In this document: one piece after another, positions 1 through 5,206 of the stretch
Position numbering within the stretch: position 1 is the first letter of the stretch
Layout of the letters: each line of letters starts with the position of its first letter
Assembly (NCBI GenBank): GCA_002425885.1
Contig: DINC01000278.1
Coordinates: 2,292-7,497 of the forward strand
Direction: 5' to 3'
DNA: 5,206 bases
Source of the DNA: Spirochaetia bacterium UBA5550
Lineage (GTDB): Bacteria > Spirochaetota > UBA4802 > UBA5550
Translations under genes and position numbers: made by a program
The notes under the pieces: model-generated
What the model saw: the letters and a program-made list of their open reading frames with translations, nothing else
What the model was told of the DNA's origin: nothing
Databases searched by the model: none

Positions 1-72
1 ATAATCCCTTCAGCTCTCGCTCTCACAAGACGTTTTTTTAAAGAGAAAAATTCAGGGTCGCTGGGGATATAA
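1..72 (+). CDS. C-terminal end of an upstream gene, probably the PotB-type polyamine ABC permease (partial)
   Basis: An open frame enters from the left edge and stops at TAA 70-72, giving 23 residues that end in a basic, polar tail (…ALALTRRFFKEKN…). A short hydrophobic stretch followed by a charged Arg/Lys tail is what the cytoplasmic C-terminus of a binding-protein-dependent permease looks like. The stop lies only 2 nt before the potC start, and the potC ribosome-binding site (GGGGA, 63-67) lies inside this frame, so the two are translationally linked. Pot operons usually run potA-potB-potC-potD, so PotB is the natural expectation. The identity rests mainly on position, because 23 residues cannot prove it. 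Confidence 0.6.
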   Translation: MIPSALALTRRFFKEKNSGSLGI

Positions 73-74
73 CG

Positions 75-845
75 ATGAAGAGAAGCCGGTTCCCCTTTTA
101 TATGACAATTGCAATTCTTGTTTTTTTCTATCTACCCATAGTGATTGTTTTCGCGCAGTCATTCAACGCTTCCCGGTTCGGTGGTACATGGAAAGGATTT
201 ACATTCGACTGGTATTTTAAATTATTTTCAGATAAAAATATATGGCATGCTTTTTCAAACACGCTTATCATAGCTTTCAGTTCAACATCTGTATCTGTGA
301 TACTGGGAACTCTTTCAGCTTTCGGCCTTTACAAGTATAAAACGAAACTTCAAATAACACATAATATACTGGTTTACCTCCCGCTTGTTATGCCGGATAT
401 ACTCATGGGGATCAGTCTTCTGCTCTTTTTTGTTTCTCTGAAACTGGAACTGGGACTCTTTACTATACTCCTGGCACATATCACTTTCAGCATCAGCTAC
501 GTGGCAATGGTGGTGCTGGGGAGGTTCCAGGATTTCGATTACTCCATATTTGAGGCCGCGCTTGATCTTGGAGCCACATGGTGGACTGCGGTCAAAAAAA
601 TCATGATCCCTTATCTCATGCCTGGAATCGCGGCAGGGGGGCTCCTTGCTTTTACACTCTCACTTGACGATTTTGTAATTACGTTCTTTGTATCCGGACC
701 TGACTCTACCACTCTCCCGCTTTATATATACAGCATGATGAGACATGGTTCGCCATCGGTAATCAACGCTCTCTCTGTAATTATGGTATTATTTACTTTC
801 GTAGTAGTATTTATAAGCAAAAAACTTCTGGAGGTTAAGGAATGA
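75..845 (+). CDS. potC: Spermidine/putrescine ABC transporter permease PotC
   Basis: Inner-membrane permease subunit of the polyamine importer, expected to pair with PotB, with PotA ATPases inside and PotD outside. The 256 residues match the usual PotC length (about 260). Hydrophobic segments lie near residues 8-28, 62-85, 97-120, 126-149, 184-207 and 230-247, giving six helices as in the family. The ABC permease EAA loop is clear at about 160-180 (EAALDLGATWWTAVKKIMIP) and contains the conserved Gly166; it docks onto the ATPase. It is followed by the PotC-typical LSLDDFVITFF stretch (about 195-205) and a TTLPLYIYSMMRHG segment (212-225). The ATG has GGGGA 7 nt upstream. The 3' end overlaps potD by 4 nt (ATGA), which points to translational coupling and equal expression. 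The family is certain. Assignment to PotC rather than another polyamine-type permease such as PotI rests on the neighbouring potD. Confidence 0.93.
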   Translation: MKRSRFPFYMTIAILVFFYLPIVIVFAQSFNASRFGGTWKGFTFDWYFKLFSDKNIWHAFSNTLIIAFSSTSVSVILGTLSAFGLYKYKTKLQITHNILVYLPLVMPDILMGISLLLFFVSLKLELGLFTILLAHITFSISYVAMVVLGRFQDFDYSIFEAALDLGATWWTAVKKIMIPYLMPGIAAGGLLAFTLSLDDFVITFFVSGPDSTTLPLYIYSMMRHGSPSVINALSVIMVLFTFVVVFISKKLLEVKE

Positions 846-1876
846 AAAAAATTTTCCTTGCCGTAGCTGCTGCGGCGCTCTCTCTTCTTATCGTCTCATG
901 CGGTTCAAAAAAGAATGAACTTCATGTCTACAACTGGGCTGATTACATGAACCCCGCTGTTATTGAAAAATTCGAAAAAGAATACAACTGTAAAGTTGTA
1001 ATGAACTATTTTGATTCCAATGAAGCGTTATATGCAAAACTTAAAGCAGGCGCTTCCGGGTACGATATTCTCTTCCCCACAAGCTATATGTCCAAACTGA
1101 TGTTTGAACAGAAAATGGTTCAGCCGATAGATCACTCTAAACTGAAAAATCTGAAGAATGTAGATACAAAATTTGTGCAGAAAGGTCTGGACCCTGAAAT
1201 GAAATACAGCGTCCCTTACATGATGACTTTCACAGGGATCGCGTATAACACGAAGAAGGTGAAAAACTTCAAGTCATCATGGTCTATGTTTGACAGAACT
1301 GATCTCGCAGGGAGAATGACGCTGCTGAACGACCTCCGGGAAGTAATAGGCGCTGCCCTGAAATTCAATGGATACAAATACAACTCCATTGACGACAAAG
1401 AGCTTGAAACAGCGATGAACACTGTTATCAGGTGGAAGAAGAATATTGCAAAATTTGATGTTGACGAAGCGAAGAGAGGATTGTCTTCAGGAGAATTTTT
1501 TCTTATACAGGTTTATAACGGCGATGCTCTCCAGCTTATTAGTGAAAATCCTGACCTTGCCTTTGCAACCCCGGCAGAAGGGACGACTCTGAGCCAGGAT
1601 GATTTTGTTATACCTGTTACAGCAAAAAATACTGATCTTGCGTATAAGTTTATCGATTTCATGCTGGACCCGGAGAACTCAAAGACTAACATGGAGTTCG
1701 TATACTATCTTTCACCTAACATCCCGGCACAGAAACTCATGAGTGAAGAATTTCTGACAGACCCGGCAATAAATCCGCCGAAAGCTGTGCTTGATAAAAG
1801 CGATTTTCTGAAAGACCTGGGTGAAAACAATTCAAAATATTCTATTACCTGGGATAAAATTAAATCTTCCAATTAA
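842..1876 (+). CDS. potD: Spermidine/putrescine-binding lipoprotein PotD
   Basis: Polyamine-binding component that delivers ligand to the PotBC permease. The 344 residues are the usual length. The N-terminus is a lipoprotein signal: MKK, a hydrophobic core, then IVSC with the acylated Cys at residue 20 and Gly-Ser after it, so the protein should be anchored on the periplasmic side of a membrane rather than free. By-eye alignment to E. coli PotD shows the hallmark YNWADY (Trp32, Tyr35 for E. coli Trp34, Tyr37), a YDILFPTSY strand (Thr80, Tyr82 for Ser83, Tyr85), NDLREV (Asp164, Glu167 for Asp168, Glu171, which bind amines), Tyr225 for Trp229, Asp253 for Asp257, and YLSPN (Tyr289 for Tyr293). 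The position of E. coli Trp255 appears to be Ser251, so the ligand pocket differs and the preference between putrescine and spermidine cannot be read off. SD GGAGG at 830-834 lies 7 nt from the ATG. The start overlaps the potC stop. Confidence 0.93.
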   Translation: MKKIFLAVAAAALSLLIVSCGSKKNELHVYNWADYMNPAVIEKFEKEYNCKVVMNYFDSNEALYAKLKAGASGYDILFPTSYMSKLMFEQKMVQPIDHSKLKNLKNVDTKFVQKGLDPEMKYSVPYMMTFTGIAYNTKKVKNFKSSWSMFDRTDLAGRMTLLNDLREVIGAALKFNGYKYNSIDDKELETAMNTVIRWKKNIAKFDVDEAKRGLSSGEFFLIQVYNGDALQLISENPDLAFATPAEGTTLSQDDFVIPVTAKNTDLAYKFIDFMLDPENSKTNMEFVYYLSPNIPAQKLMSEEFLTDPAINPPKAVLDKSDFLKDLGENNSKYSITWDKIKSSN

Positions 1877-1886
1877 TACACACCTG

Positions 1887-1919
1887 TGCTCCGGCTTTTC
1901 TTATCTTTAAGCCGGAGCA
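1887..1919 (+). terminator. Strong hairpin after potD; possible terminator or mRNA 3'-end stabiliser
   Basis: A perfect 11-bp inverted repeat, TGCTCCGGCTT (1887-1897) with AAGCCGGAGCA (1909-1919), encloses an 11-nt pyrimidine-rich loop and begins 10 nt after the potD stop. No run of T follows it on the + strand (AAATCCGTTTATG), so it is not a canonical intrinsic terminator. It may terminate partially, protect the pot mRNA from 3' decay, or work with Rho. The reverse strand also lacks a T-run. Confidence 0.45.
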
Positions 1920-1957
1920 AATCCGTTTATGAATCCAGGCAGACCGGAATTATTTTC

Positions 1958-1986
1958 CTGATTAAAAACCGCATATGTCTTTTAAT
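1958..1986 (+). promoter_or_regulatory. Weak candidate sigma-70 promoter for rsmE
   Basis: A -10-like TTTAAT (1981-1986, 5 of 6 to TATAAT) sits 17 nt after CTGATT (1958-1963, 3 of 6 to TTGACA), and transcription would start about 20 nt before the rsmE ATG. The spacing is ideal but the -35 is poor and the region is AT-rich, so this could be chance. It would separate rsmE from the pot operon. Confidence 0.28.
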
Positions 1987-2015
1987 TCAATCCTTTATTA
2001 AACCGGAGTATTGAG

Positions 2016-2723
2016 ATGAATCAGATCCTCCTCTTCCCGGAAGATTATATTTCAGATAACAGGGTTATCCTCAGAGAGAGACGGTTCCGGCATCTCCTCT
2101 CCATCATAAAAATAAACACAGGGGATACTCTCAAAGCCGGTATTATTAACGGCATGCGGGGGGAGGCAGTTGTTGTTGAAAAAGGGTGTGATTACGCAAT
2201 ACTTGAAACATCTCTGACTGACCCTCCGCCTGCGCCGCTGCCTCTAACACTTGTGATTGCCATGCCGAGGCCCAAGAGCCTTCGTAAAGCAGTACACTAC
2301 GCCGTTGCGATGGGTGTAAAAAAAATATTCATTATCCGCACATGGAGAGTTGAAAAGAGCTACTTCGATTCGCCAGCGCTTGAGGAAGACGCACTGAATA
2401 TGGAGATGATTCTGGCTCTGGAGCAGGCCCGGGATACTATGCTCCCTGAAATTCATGTCAAAAAGCTTTTCAGGCCCTTTGTGGAGGATGAACTCCCCAT
2501 AATATCTGATGGAACATTAAAACTGACAGCGCACCCGTCAGGGGAGAGCGAATGCCCGCGGCACGTCAACAGCCCTGTAACGCTTGTGCTCGGCCCGGAA
2601 GGGGGGCTTATCGATTATGAAGTGGAGCTGCTCGAAGAGATCGGTTTCTCCACAGTTCATATGGGGGAGAGGATTCTCCGTGTTGAGAATGCTGTTCCAG
2701 CCCTTATCGGAAGGCTTTATTGA
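2016..2723 (+). CDS. rsmE: 16S rRNA (uracil-1498-N3)-methyltransferase RsmE
   Basis: Methylates N3 of U1498 in helix 44 of 16S rRNA in the assembled 30S subunit, using S-adenosylmethionine; cytoplasmic. The 235 residues are near the family norm of about 240. The N-terminal 1-70 or so is the PUA-like RNA-binding domain (RFRHLLSIIKINTGD at 23-37 is the typical RHxxxVxRxxxGD region). The rest is the SPOUT domain with the SAM-binding trefoil knot: VTLVLGPEGGLIDYEVELL (about 188-206) and MGERILRVENAVPAL (216-230). The central MPRPKSLRKAVHYAVAMGVKK, RVEKSYFDSP and LALEQARDTMLPEI blocks place it in the RPK/RVEKS/LEQARDT subtype, which I recall mainly from proteobacteria, rather than in the E. coli-like subtype. 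The usual RxETA motif reads RVENA here, with Asn for Thr, a mild oddity. SD GGAG (2005-2008) is 7 nt from the ATG. No functional link to the flanking transporters is evident. Confidence 0.93.
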   Translation: MNQILLFPEDYISDNRVILRERRFRHLLSIIKINTGDTLKAGIINGMRGEAVVVEKGCDYAILETSLTDPPPAPLPLTLVIAMPRPKSLRKAVHYAVAMGVKKIFIIRTWRVEKSYFDSPALEEDALNMEMILALEQARDTMLPEIHVKKLFRPFVEDELPIISDGTLKLTAHPSGESECPRHVNSPVTLVLGPEGGLIDYEVELLEEIGFSTVHMGERILRVENAVPALIGRLY

Positions 2724-2746
2724 TTTTCATCCCCCTGTCTGAAGCA

Positions 2747-2820
2747 AAAAAATATATAAAACTTATTATAATAAACTTAAATATCATTCTTGACAAATAA
2801 TGAAAGGCGGGGCTTATCTT
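2747..2820 (+). promoter_or_regulatory. Probable sigma-70 promoter with AT-rich upstream element for the symporter gene
   Basis: A perfect -35 box TTGACA (2790-2795) is preceded by some 40 nt made almost only of A and T (2747-2787), which could act as an UP element. The best -10 is TATCTT (2815-2820, 4 of 6), giving a slightly long 19-nt spacer; TTATCT one base earlier scores worse. The spacer is unusually G-rich (GGCGGGG at 2806-2812). Transcription would start near 2827 and leave a leader of about 170 nt before the symporter ATG. The -35 box is convincing; the -10 and start point are inferred. Confidence 0.5.
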
Positions 2821-2902
2821 TATCTTAATTTTTCCCGGAAGTATATTTCCAGCGGAAAATATTTCTTATTAAAAATTCACAAAAACTTTTTATAAAAATA
2901 AA

Positions 2903-2998
2903 CAGGCATTCCACAGTGTCAGCCATGCCGGCGGGATTAGATAATTCCCAACCGGATGCTGACCGGCCTGAATCAAAAATTGTGACGAGGTGGTCAAT
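2903..2998 (+). promoter_or_regulatory. Candidate structured 5' leader RNA (possible riboswitch-like element) of the symporter gene
   Basis: Nested complementary segments can be read directly: CAGGC 2903-2907 with GCCTG 2966-2970; GTCAGC 2918-2923 with GCTGAC 2958-2963; CCGG 2928-2931 with CCGG 2952-2955; GGGA 2933-2936 with TCCC 2946-2949, capped by a 9-nt loop. Unpaired ATTCCAC (2908-2914) on the 5' side of the first internal loop can pair with GTGG (2990-2993) and AAT (2996-2998), with a 2-nt bulge. That covers half of the SD and the first two bases of the ATG at 2997. The nested stems with this pseudoknot would block translation starts. Competing CCGG pairings, such as 2927-2931 with 2963-2967, offer an alternative fold. 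The helices are seen; regulation and any ligand are inference. I could not match it to a known class. Confidence 0.42.
2987..2993 (+). promoter_or_regulatory. Ribosome-binding site that fixes the symporter start
   Basis: GAGGTGG lies directly upstream of ATG 2997, with GAGG 6 nt from the start codon. This is the best SD-start pair in the region. The in-frame GTG 2916 and ATG 2925 lack a comparable SD and lie inside the structured leader. Confidence 0.7.
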
Positions 2999-4454
2999 GA
3001 CATTTTCAATAGTACTGCTTTCAATCTTCTTCACAGTGATGATAGCCATCGGCGTATGGGGTATGAAGAAGACAGTATCACTTAATGATTTTTTTCTGGG
3101 CGGCAGATCAATCGGCCCTTGGGTCTCAGCCCTTGCCTATGGAACTACATATTTCTCTGCTGTGGCATTTATCGGTTTTGCCGGTAAATTAGGCTGGGTC
3201 TTCGGCCTGCATACAATGTGGATTGTGGCGGGCAACGCCCTCTTCGGCGCTTTTGGTGCATGGATGGTACTGGGCCGAAGGACAAGGATTATGACACAGA
3301 ATCTTGATGTTATGACAATGCCGGAGTTTCTCCAGGAGAGGTATCAGGGGAGATACACAAAGATGTTCTCTGCAGTTGTAATTTTTATTTTTCTGCTCCC
3401 ATATTCAGCTTCTGTTTTTAAAGGACTGGGGCATTTATTTGAGGCGAACTTTCATATATCCTACGACATTGCGCTCCTGATAATGATTGGTATAACCGGG
3501 ATATATCTTGTGTTAGGCGGTTACTTCGCAATTACTCTTATTGATTTTATTCAGGGGCTTATCATGATAATAGGATCTCTGGCCATGGTTTCGGTCTTTG
3601 TGTCAAAAGGGGGCGGAATTACTGAAATTATAGGGAATATAACAGCGGGATACAATCAGCATATGCCTGTTGACAAACGGCCGCCGATGCTCCTTCTCGC
3701 GGGGCTTGTATTCATGACATCCTTCGGAACATGGGGGCTCCCTCAGATGGTGCAGAAGTTCTATGCAGTTAAAAACGAAAAGCTTATACCTAAGGCAGCC
3801 GTTGCTACTTTCTTCTTTGCACTGGTTATCGGATTTGCCGCATACTTTACAGGTACAACAGCACATGTATTCATGGACAAAATCCCTTCAGTTAACGGCG
3901 CACCCGCTTTTGACAGAATTGTCCCGCAGCTCCTTACAGGTTATCTGCCGCAGGGGCTCATGGCACTTATCCTTCTTCTTGTGCTCTCCGCGTCGATGTC
4001 AACGCTGTCATCACTTGTGCTGGTGTCATCATCATCAATTGCGATTGACCTTTACAAGGGACACATGAACACAGAGGTCTCCACAGAAAATTCTGTTGCG
4101 ATGATGAGATTCCTCAGTGCGCTTTTTATAATAATATCTTTCTTCATCGCACGTTACGAATTTGCAATAATCATAACGCTGATGTCACTTTCATGGGGAG
4201 CTGTTGCCGGGACCTTCATGGCCGCGTATCTCTACGGTCTATACTGGAAAAGAGCAACACTCACAGGTGCGGCATGCGGCATGGTAACAGGACTTGTAAC
4301 ATCAATTACATTGTTCTATGTTCTGGGTCCTGCGAATTCACCCATAGCATCATCGATTGCTATGATTATTCCATTCTTTGTTATTCCGGCTGTGAGCTTT
4401 TTTACAAAACCGCCCGAAAAGGAACTGATAGATCAGGCTTTTAAAGGGATATAA
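2997..4454 (+). CDS. Sodium:solute symporter family protein (SSS, TC 2.A.21), substrate unknown
   Basis: Inner-membrane Na+-coupled importer with the LeuT fold, 485 residues from ATG 2997 (family about 470-550), about 13 hydrophobic helices. Residues are numbered from that ATG. Family marks: DFFLGGRSIGPWVSALAYGT (31-50), LDVMTMPEFLQERY (103-116), LVLGGYFAITLIDFIQG (171-187), GTWGLPQMVQKFYAVK (244-259), SASMSTLSSLVLVSSSS (331-347) with DLYKG (351-355), and LYWKRATLTGAACG (415-428). The MST motif (Ser335, Thr336) aligns with PutP Ser340/Thr341 of the Na2 sodium site. The PutP Na+-site aspartate (Asp55) aligns with Tyr52, so this is unlikely to be a true proline transporter. The open frame extends upstream to GTG 2916 (27 extra residues), but that extension is hydrophilic, lacks a good SD and overlaps the structured leader. 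A promoter upstream and a strong terminator after it suggest a single-gene unit. Pantothenate, proline, sugar and monocarboxylate carriers are all in this family; sequence alone does not choose. Confidence 0.92.
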   Translation: MTFSIVLLSIFFTVMIAIGVWGMKKTVSLNDFFLGGRSIGPWVSALAYGTTYFSAVAFIGFAGKLGWVFGLHTMWIVAGNALFGAFGAWMVLGRRTRIMTQNLDVMTMPEFLQERYQGRYTKMFSAVVIFIFLLPYSASVFKGLGHLFEANFHISYDIALLIMIGITGIYLVLGGYFAITLIDFIQGLIMIIGSLAMVSVFVSKGGGITEIIGNITAGYNQHMPVDKRPPMLLLAGLVFMTSFGTWGLPQMVQKFYAVKNEKLIPKAAVATFFFALVIGFAAYFTGTTAHVFMDKIPSVNGAPAFDRIVPQLLTGYLPQGLMALILLLVLSASMSTLSSLVLVSSSSIAIDLYKGHMNTEVSTENSVAMMRFLSALFIIISFFIARYEFAIIITLMSLSWGAVAGTFMAAYLYGLYWKRATLTGAACGMVTGLVTSITLFYVLGPANSPIASSIAMIIPFFVIPAVSFFTKPPEKELIDQAFKGI

Positions 4455-4466
4455 AACAATTCCACT

Positions 4467-4496
4467 GTTAAAAGGCGCCTGAAGGCGCCTTTTAAC
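4467..4496 (+). terminator. Strong intrinsic terminator after the symporter gene
   Basis: A perfect 13-bp stem, GTTAAAAGGCGCC (4467-4479) with GGCGCCTTTTAAC (4484-4496), closes a TGAA tetraloop and is followed by TTTCAGTTTTTT. The A-tract and U-tract flank a GGCGCC core, 12 nt after the stop codon. This is a textbook Rho-independent terminator. The TTTT within the stem is mirrored by AAAA, so it may work on both strands, though no opposing gene is present here. Confidence 0.92.
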
Positions 4497-4509
4497 TTTC
4501 AGTTTTTTC

Positions 4510-4537
4510 TTGCTTTTTATCCCGCATTAATTATTAT
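4510..4537 (+). promoter_or_regulatory. Candidate promoter for the solute-binding protein gene, very close to its start codon
   Basis: TATTAT (4532-4537, 5 of 6 to TATAAT) lies 16 nt after TTGCTT (4510-4515, 3 of 6 to TTGACA). The -10 ends 8 nt before ATG 4546, so transcription would begin within a few bases of the start codon. A promoter is required here because a strong terminator lies just upstream. The -35 overlaps the U-rich tail of that terminator. Confidence 0.45.
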
Positions 4538-4545
4538 TCATTAAC

Positions 4546-5206
4546 ATGAAATTCAAGGCAATACTCATATCACTGTTCATTACGATACTGACGTCATCTT
4601 TTCCTCAGACAAGAGACGTGGTAAGAGTGGCGTGCTTTTCATATCCTCCGAACCTGATTACTGACAGACTTGGAGCAGAACCGGGTCGACCGAAAGGGGC
4701 AATTGTCCAGGTCTGGGAGAACTATATCGCGCCTGAGGCGGGAATAAAAATCGAGTGGATCGGCCCATACCCCTTCACGCGGGCAATGGCAATGCTTGAA
4801 TCCGGCGAAGCTGACGCGATACAGCACCTGTCAAGAACACCAGATCGGACAGCGCGGTTTATATTTTCAGATAAACCCGTTATGTGGGGGAGACAGGGGA
4901 TACTTGTACTAAAATCTGAAAAGAGCCGGGAGCTCAGAAAACCGGCAGAATTGGGCAGCAGAAAAATAGCTATGATCGGAGACGGATACCTTGCACCTTT
5001 TCTGCGGCAGAATAAAAACGAAATAAATTTTATCGAAGTCTTTGGTGAAGATGCAGGCCAGAAAATTGTAAGGATGCTTCTTTCGGGTAGAATCTGGGGC
5101 GCTTACTTTACATTCCCTGATGTACTGCTGTACTACGCAGCTCTGGAAAGGAGACTAAATGACGTAAAAGTTATACCATTCCCGGGCTCGGACAGCGATG
5201 AAGTCG
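4546..5206 (+). CDS. Family-3 extracellular solute-binding protein, N-terminal part (runs off the window)
   Basis: An open frame from ATG 4546 continues without a stop to the right edge, 220 residues. It begins with a signal peptide (MKFK, hydrophobic 5-17, likely cleavage around 20-23, no lipobox Cys), so the product is exported. The mature part looks like the bacterial solute-binding family 3 (polar amino acid type): VRVACFSYPPN at 26-36 (first strand with the YPP ligand loop), KGAIVQVWENY at 50-60, WIGPYPFTRAMAMLESGEAD at 71-90, then LSRTPDRTARFIFSDKP at 95-111. There Thr98 and Arg101 match the TxxR motif, whose Arg usually grips the ligand carboxylate. KIAMIGDGY (140-148) starts the second lobe. 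No permease or ATPase gene is visible. The protein could be a free periplasmic binding protein, or the sensor domain of a larger kinase or diguanylate cyclase continuing beyond the edge. There is no SD before the ATG. The ligand is unknown; the family call is by motif only. Confidence 0.8.
   Translation, partial: MKFKAILISLFITILTSSFPQTRDVVRVACFSYPPNLITDRLGAEPGRPKGAIVQVWENYIAPEAGIKIEWIGPYPFTRAMAMLESGEADAIQHLSRTPDRTARFIFSDKPVMWGRQGILVLKSEKSRELRKPAELGSRKIAMIGDGYLAPFLRQNKNEINFIEVFGEDAGQKIVRMLLSGRIWGAYFTFPDVLLYYAALERRLNDVKVIPFPGSDSDEV

Noticed and set aside
2903..2970. Reading the leader hairpin as an intrinsic terminator or attenuator
   Set aside because: No T-run follows the stem (AATCAAAAATTGTG), so it does not fit simple termination; control of translation start fits better.
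2825..3049. Minus-strand open frame of 74 codons across the symporter leader
   Set aside because: It spans a non-coding leader and the first symporter codons, shows no domain, and the palindromic stems explain why both strands look open.
3763..4068. Open frame of 101 codons on the + strand inside the symporter gene
   Set aside because: It is a shadow of the symporter frame: odd composition rich in Cys, His, Ser and Leu, no SD, no recognisable domain, and fully covered by a well-supported gene.
4193..4444. Open frame of 83 codons on the + strand near the end of the symporter gene
   Set aside because: Out-of-frame translation of conserved symporter helices, rich in Cys, with no ribosome-binding site or domain.
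4639..4827. Minus-strand open frame of 62 codons opposite the solute-binding protein gene
   Set aside because: The + strand frame carries clear family-3 motifs and a signal peptide; the minus frame has no SD and no motif.
1..5206. CRISPR array, tRNA or rRNA genes, transposon ends, long direct repeats
   Set aside because: No regularly spaced repeats, tRNA-like cloverleaf with a CCA end, rRNA core motifs, transposase motifs or paired terminal inverted repeats could be found by eye.

Overview
The window (about 43% G+C by eye) looks like chromosomal DNA of a diderm bacterium: PotD carries a lipobox signal peptide, the transport genes are of Gram-negative type, and most genes have good Shine-Dalgarno (SD) sites. 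The lipoprotein form of PotD and the general style of the proteins would suit a spirochaete or a similar phylum. I cannot fix the taxon from sequence alone and hold this weakly. All genes lie on the + strand. I see no rRNA, tRNA, CRISPR array, insertion sequence or phage gene.

Region 1 (1-1876) is the distal part of a polyamine ABC-transporter operon. It holds the last codons of a PotB-type permease, then potC (second permease), then potD (lipid-anchored spermidine/putrescine-binding protein). potC starts 2 nt after the first stop, and potD overlaps potC by the ATGA arrangement. The ATPase potA would be expected upstream, outside the window. A stable 11-bp hairpin without a clear U-tract follows potD.

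Region 2 (2016-2723) is rsmE, the 16S rRNA m3U1498 methyltransferase, a housekeeping gene with no obvious link to transport and possibly its own weak promoter.

Region 3 (2724-4496) is a monocistronic-looking unit: an AT-rich stretch and a perfect TTGACA -35 box, a leader of about 170 nt, a sodium:solute symporter (SSS) family gene of unknown substrate, and a perfect 13-bp intrinsic terminator. The leader contains nested stems at 2903-2970, and an internal-loop segment could also pair with the SD and start codon. This candidate cis-regulatory RNA is the most interesting feature here. I could not match it to a known riboswitch class by eye.

Region 4 (4546-5206, running off the window) is the start of a family-3 extracellular solute-binding protein with a signal peptide. 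It has no SD but a good -10 box just upstream of the ATG, which suggests a leaderless mRNA.

The common theme is uptake of small nitrogenous or organic solutes (polyamines, an unknown Na+-coupled solute, possibly amino acids), interrupted by one rRNA-modification gene.
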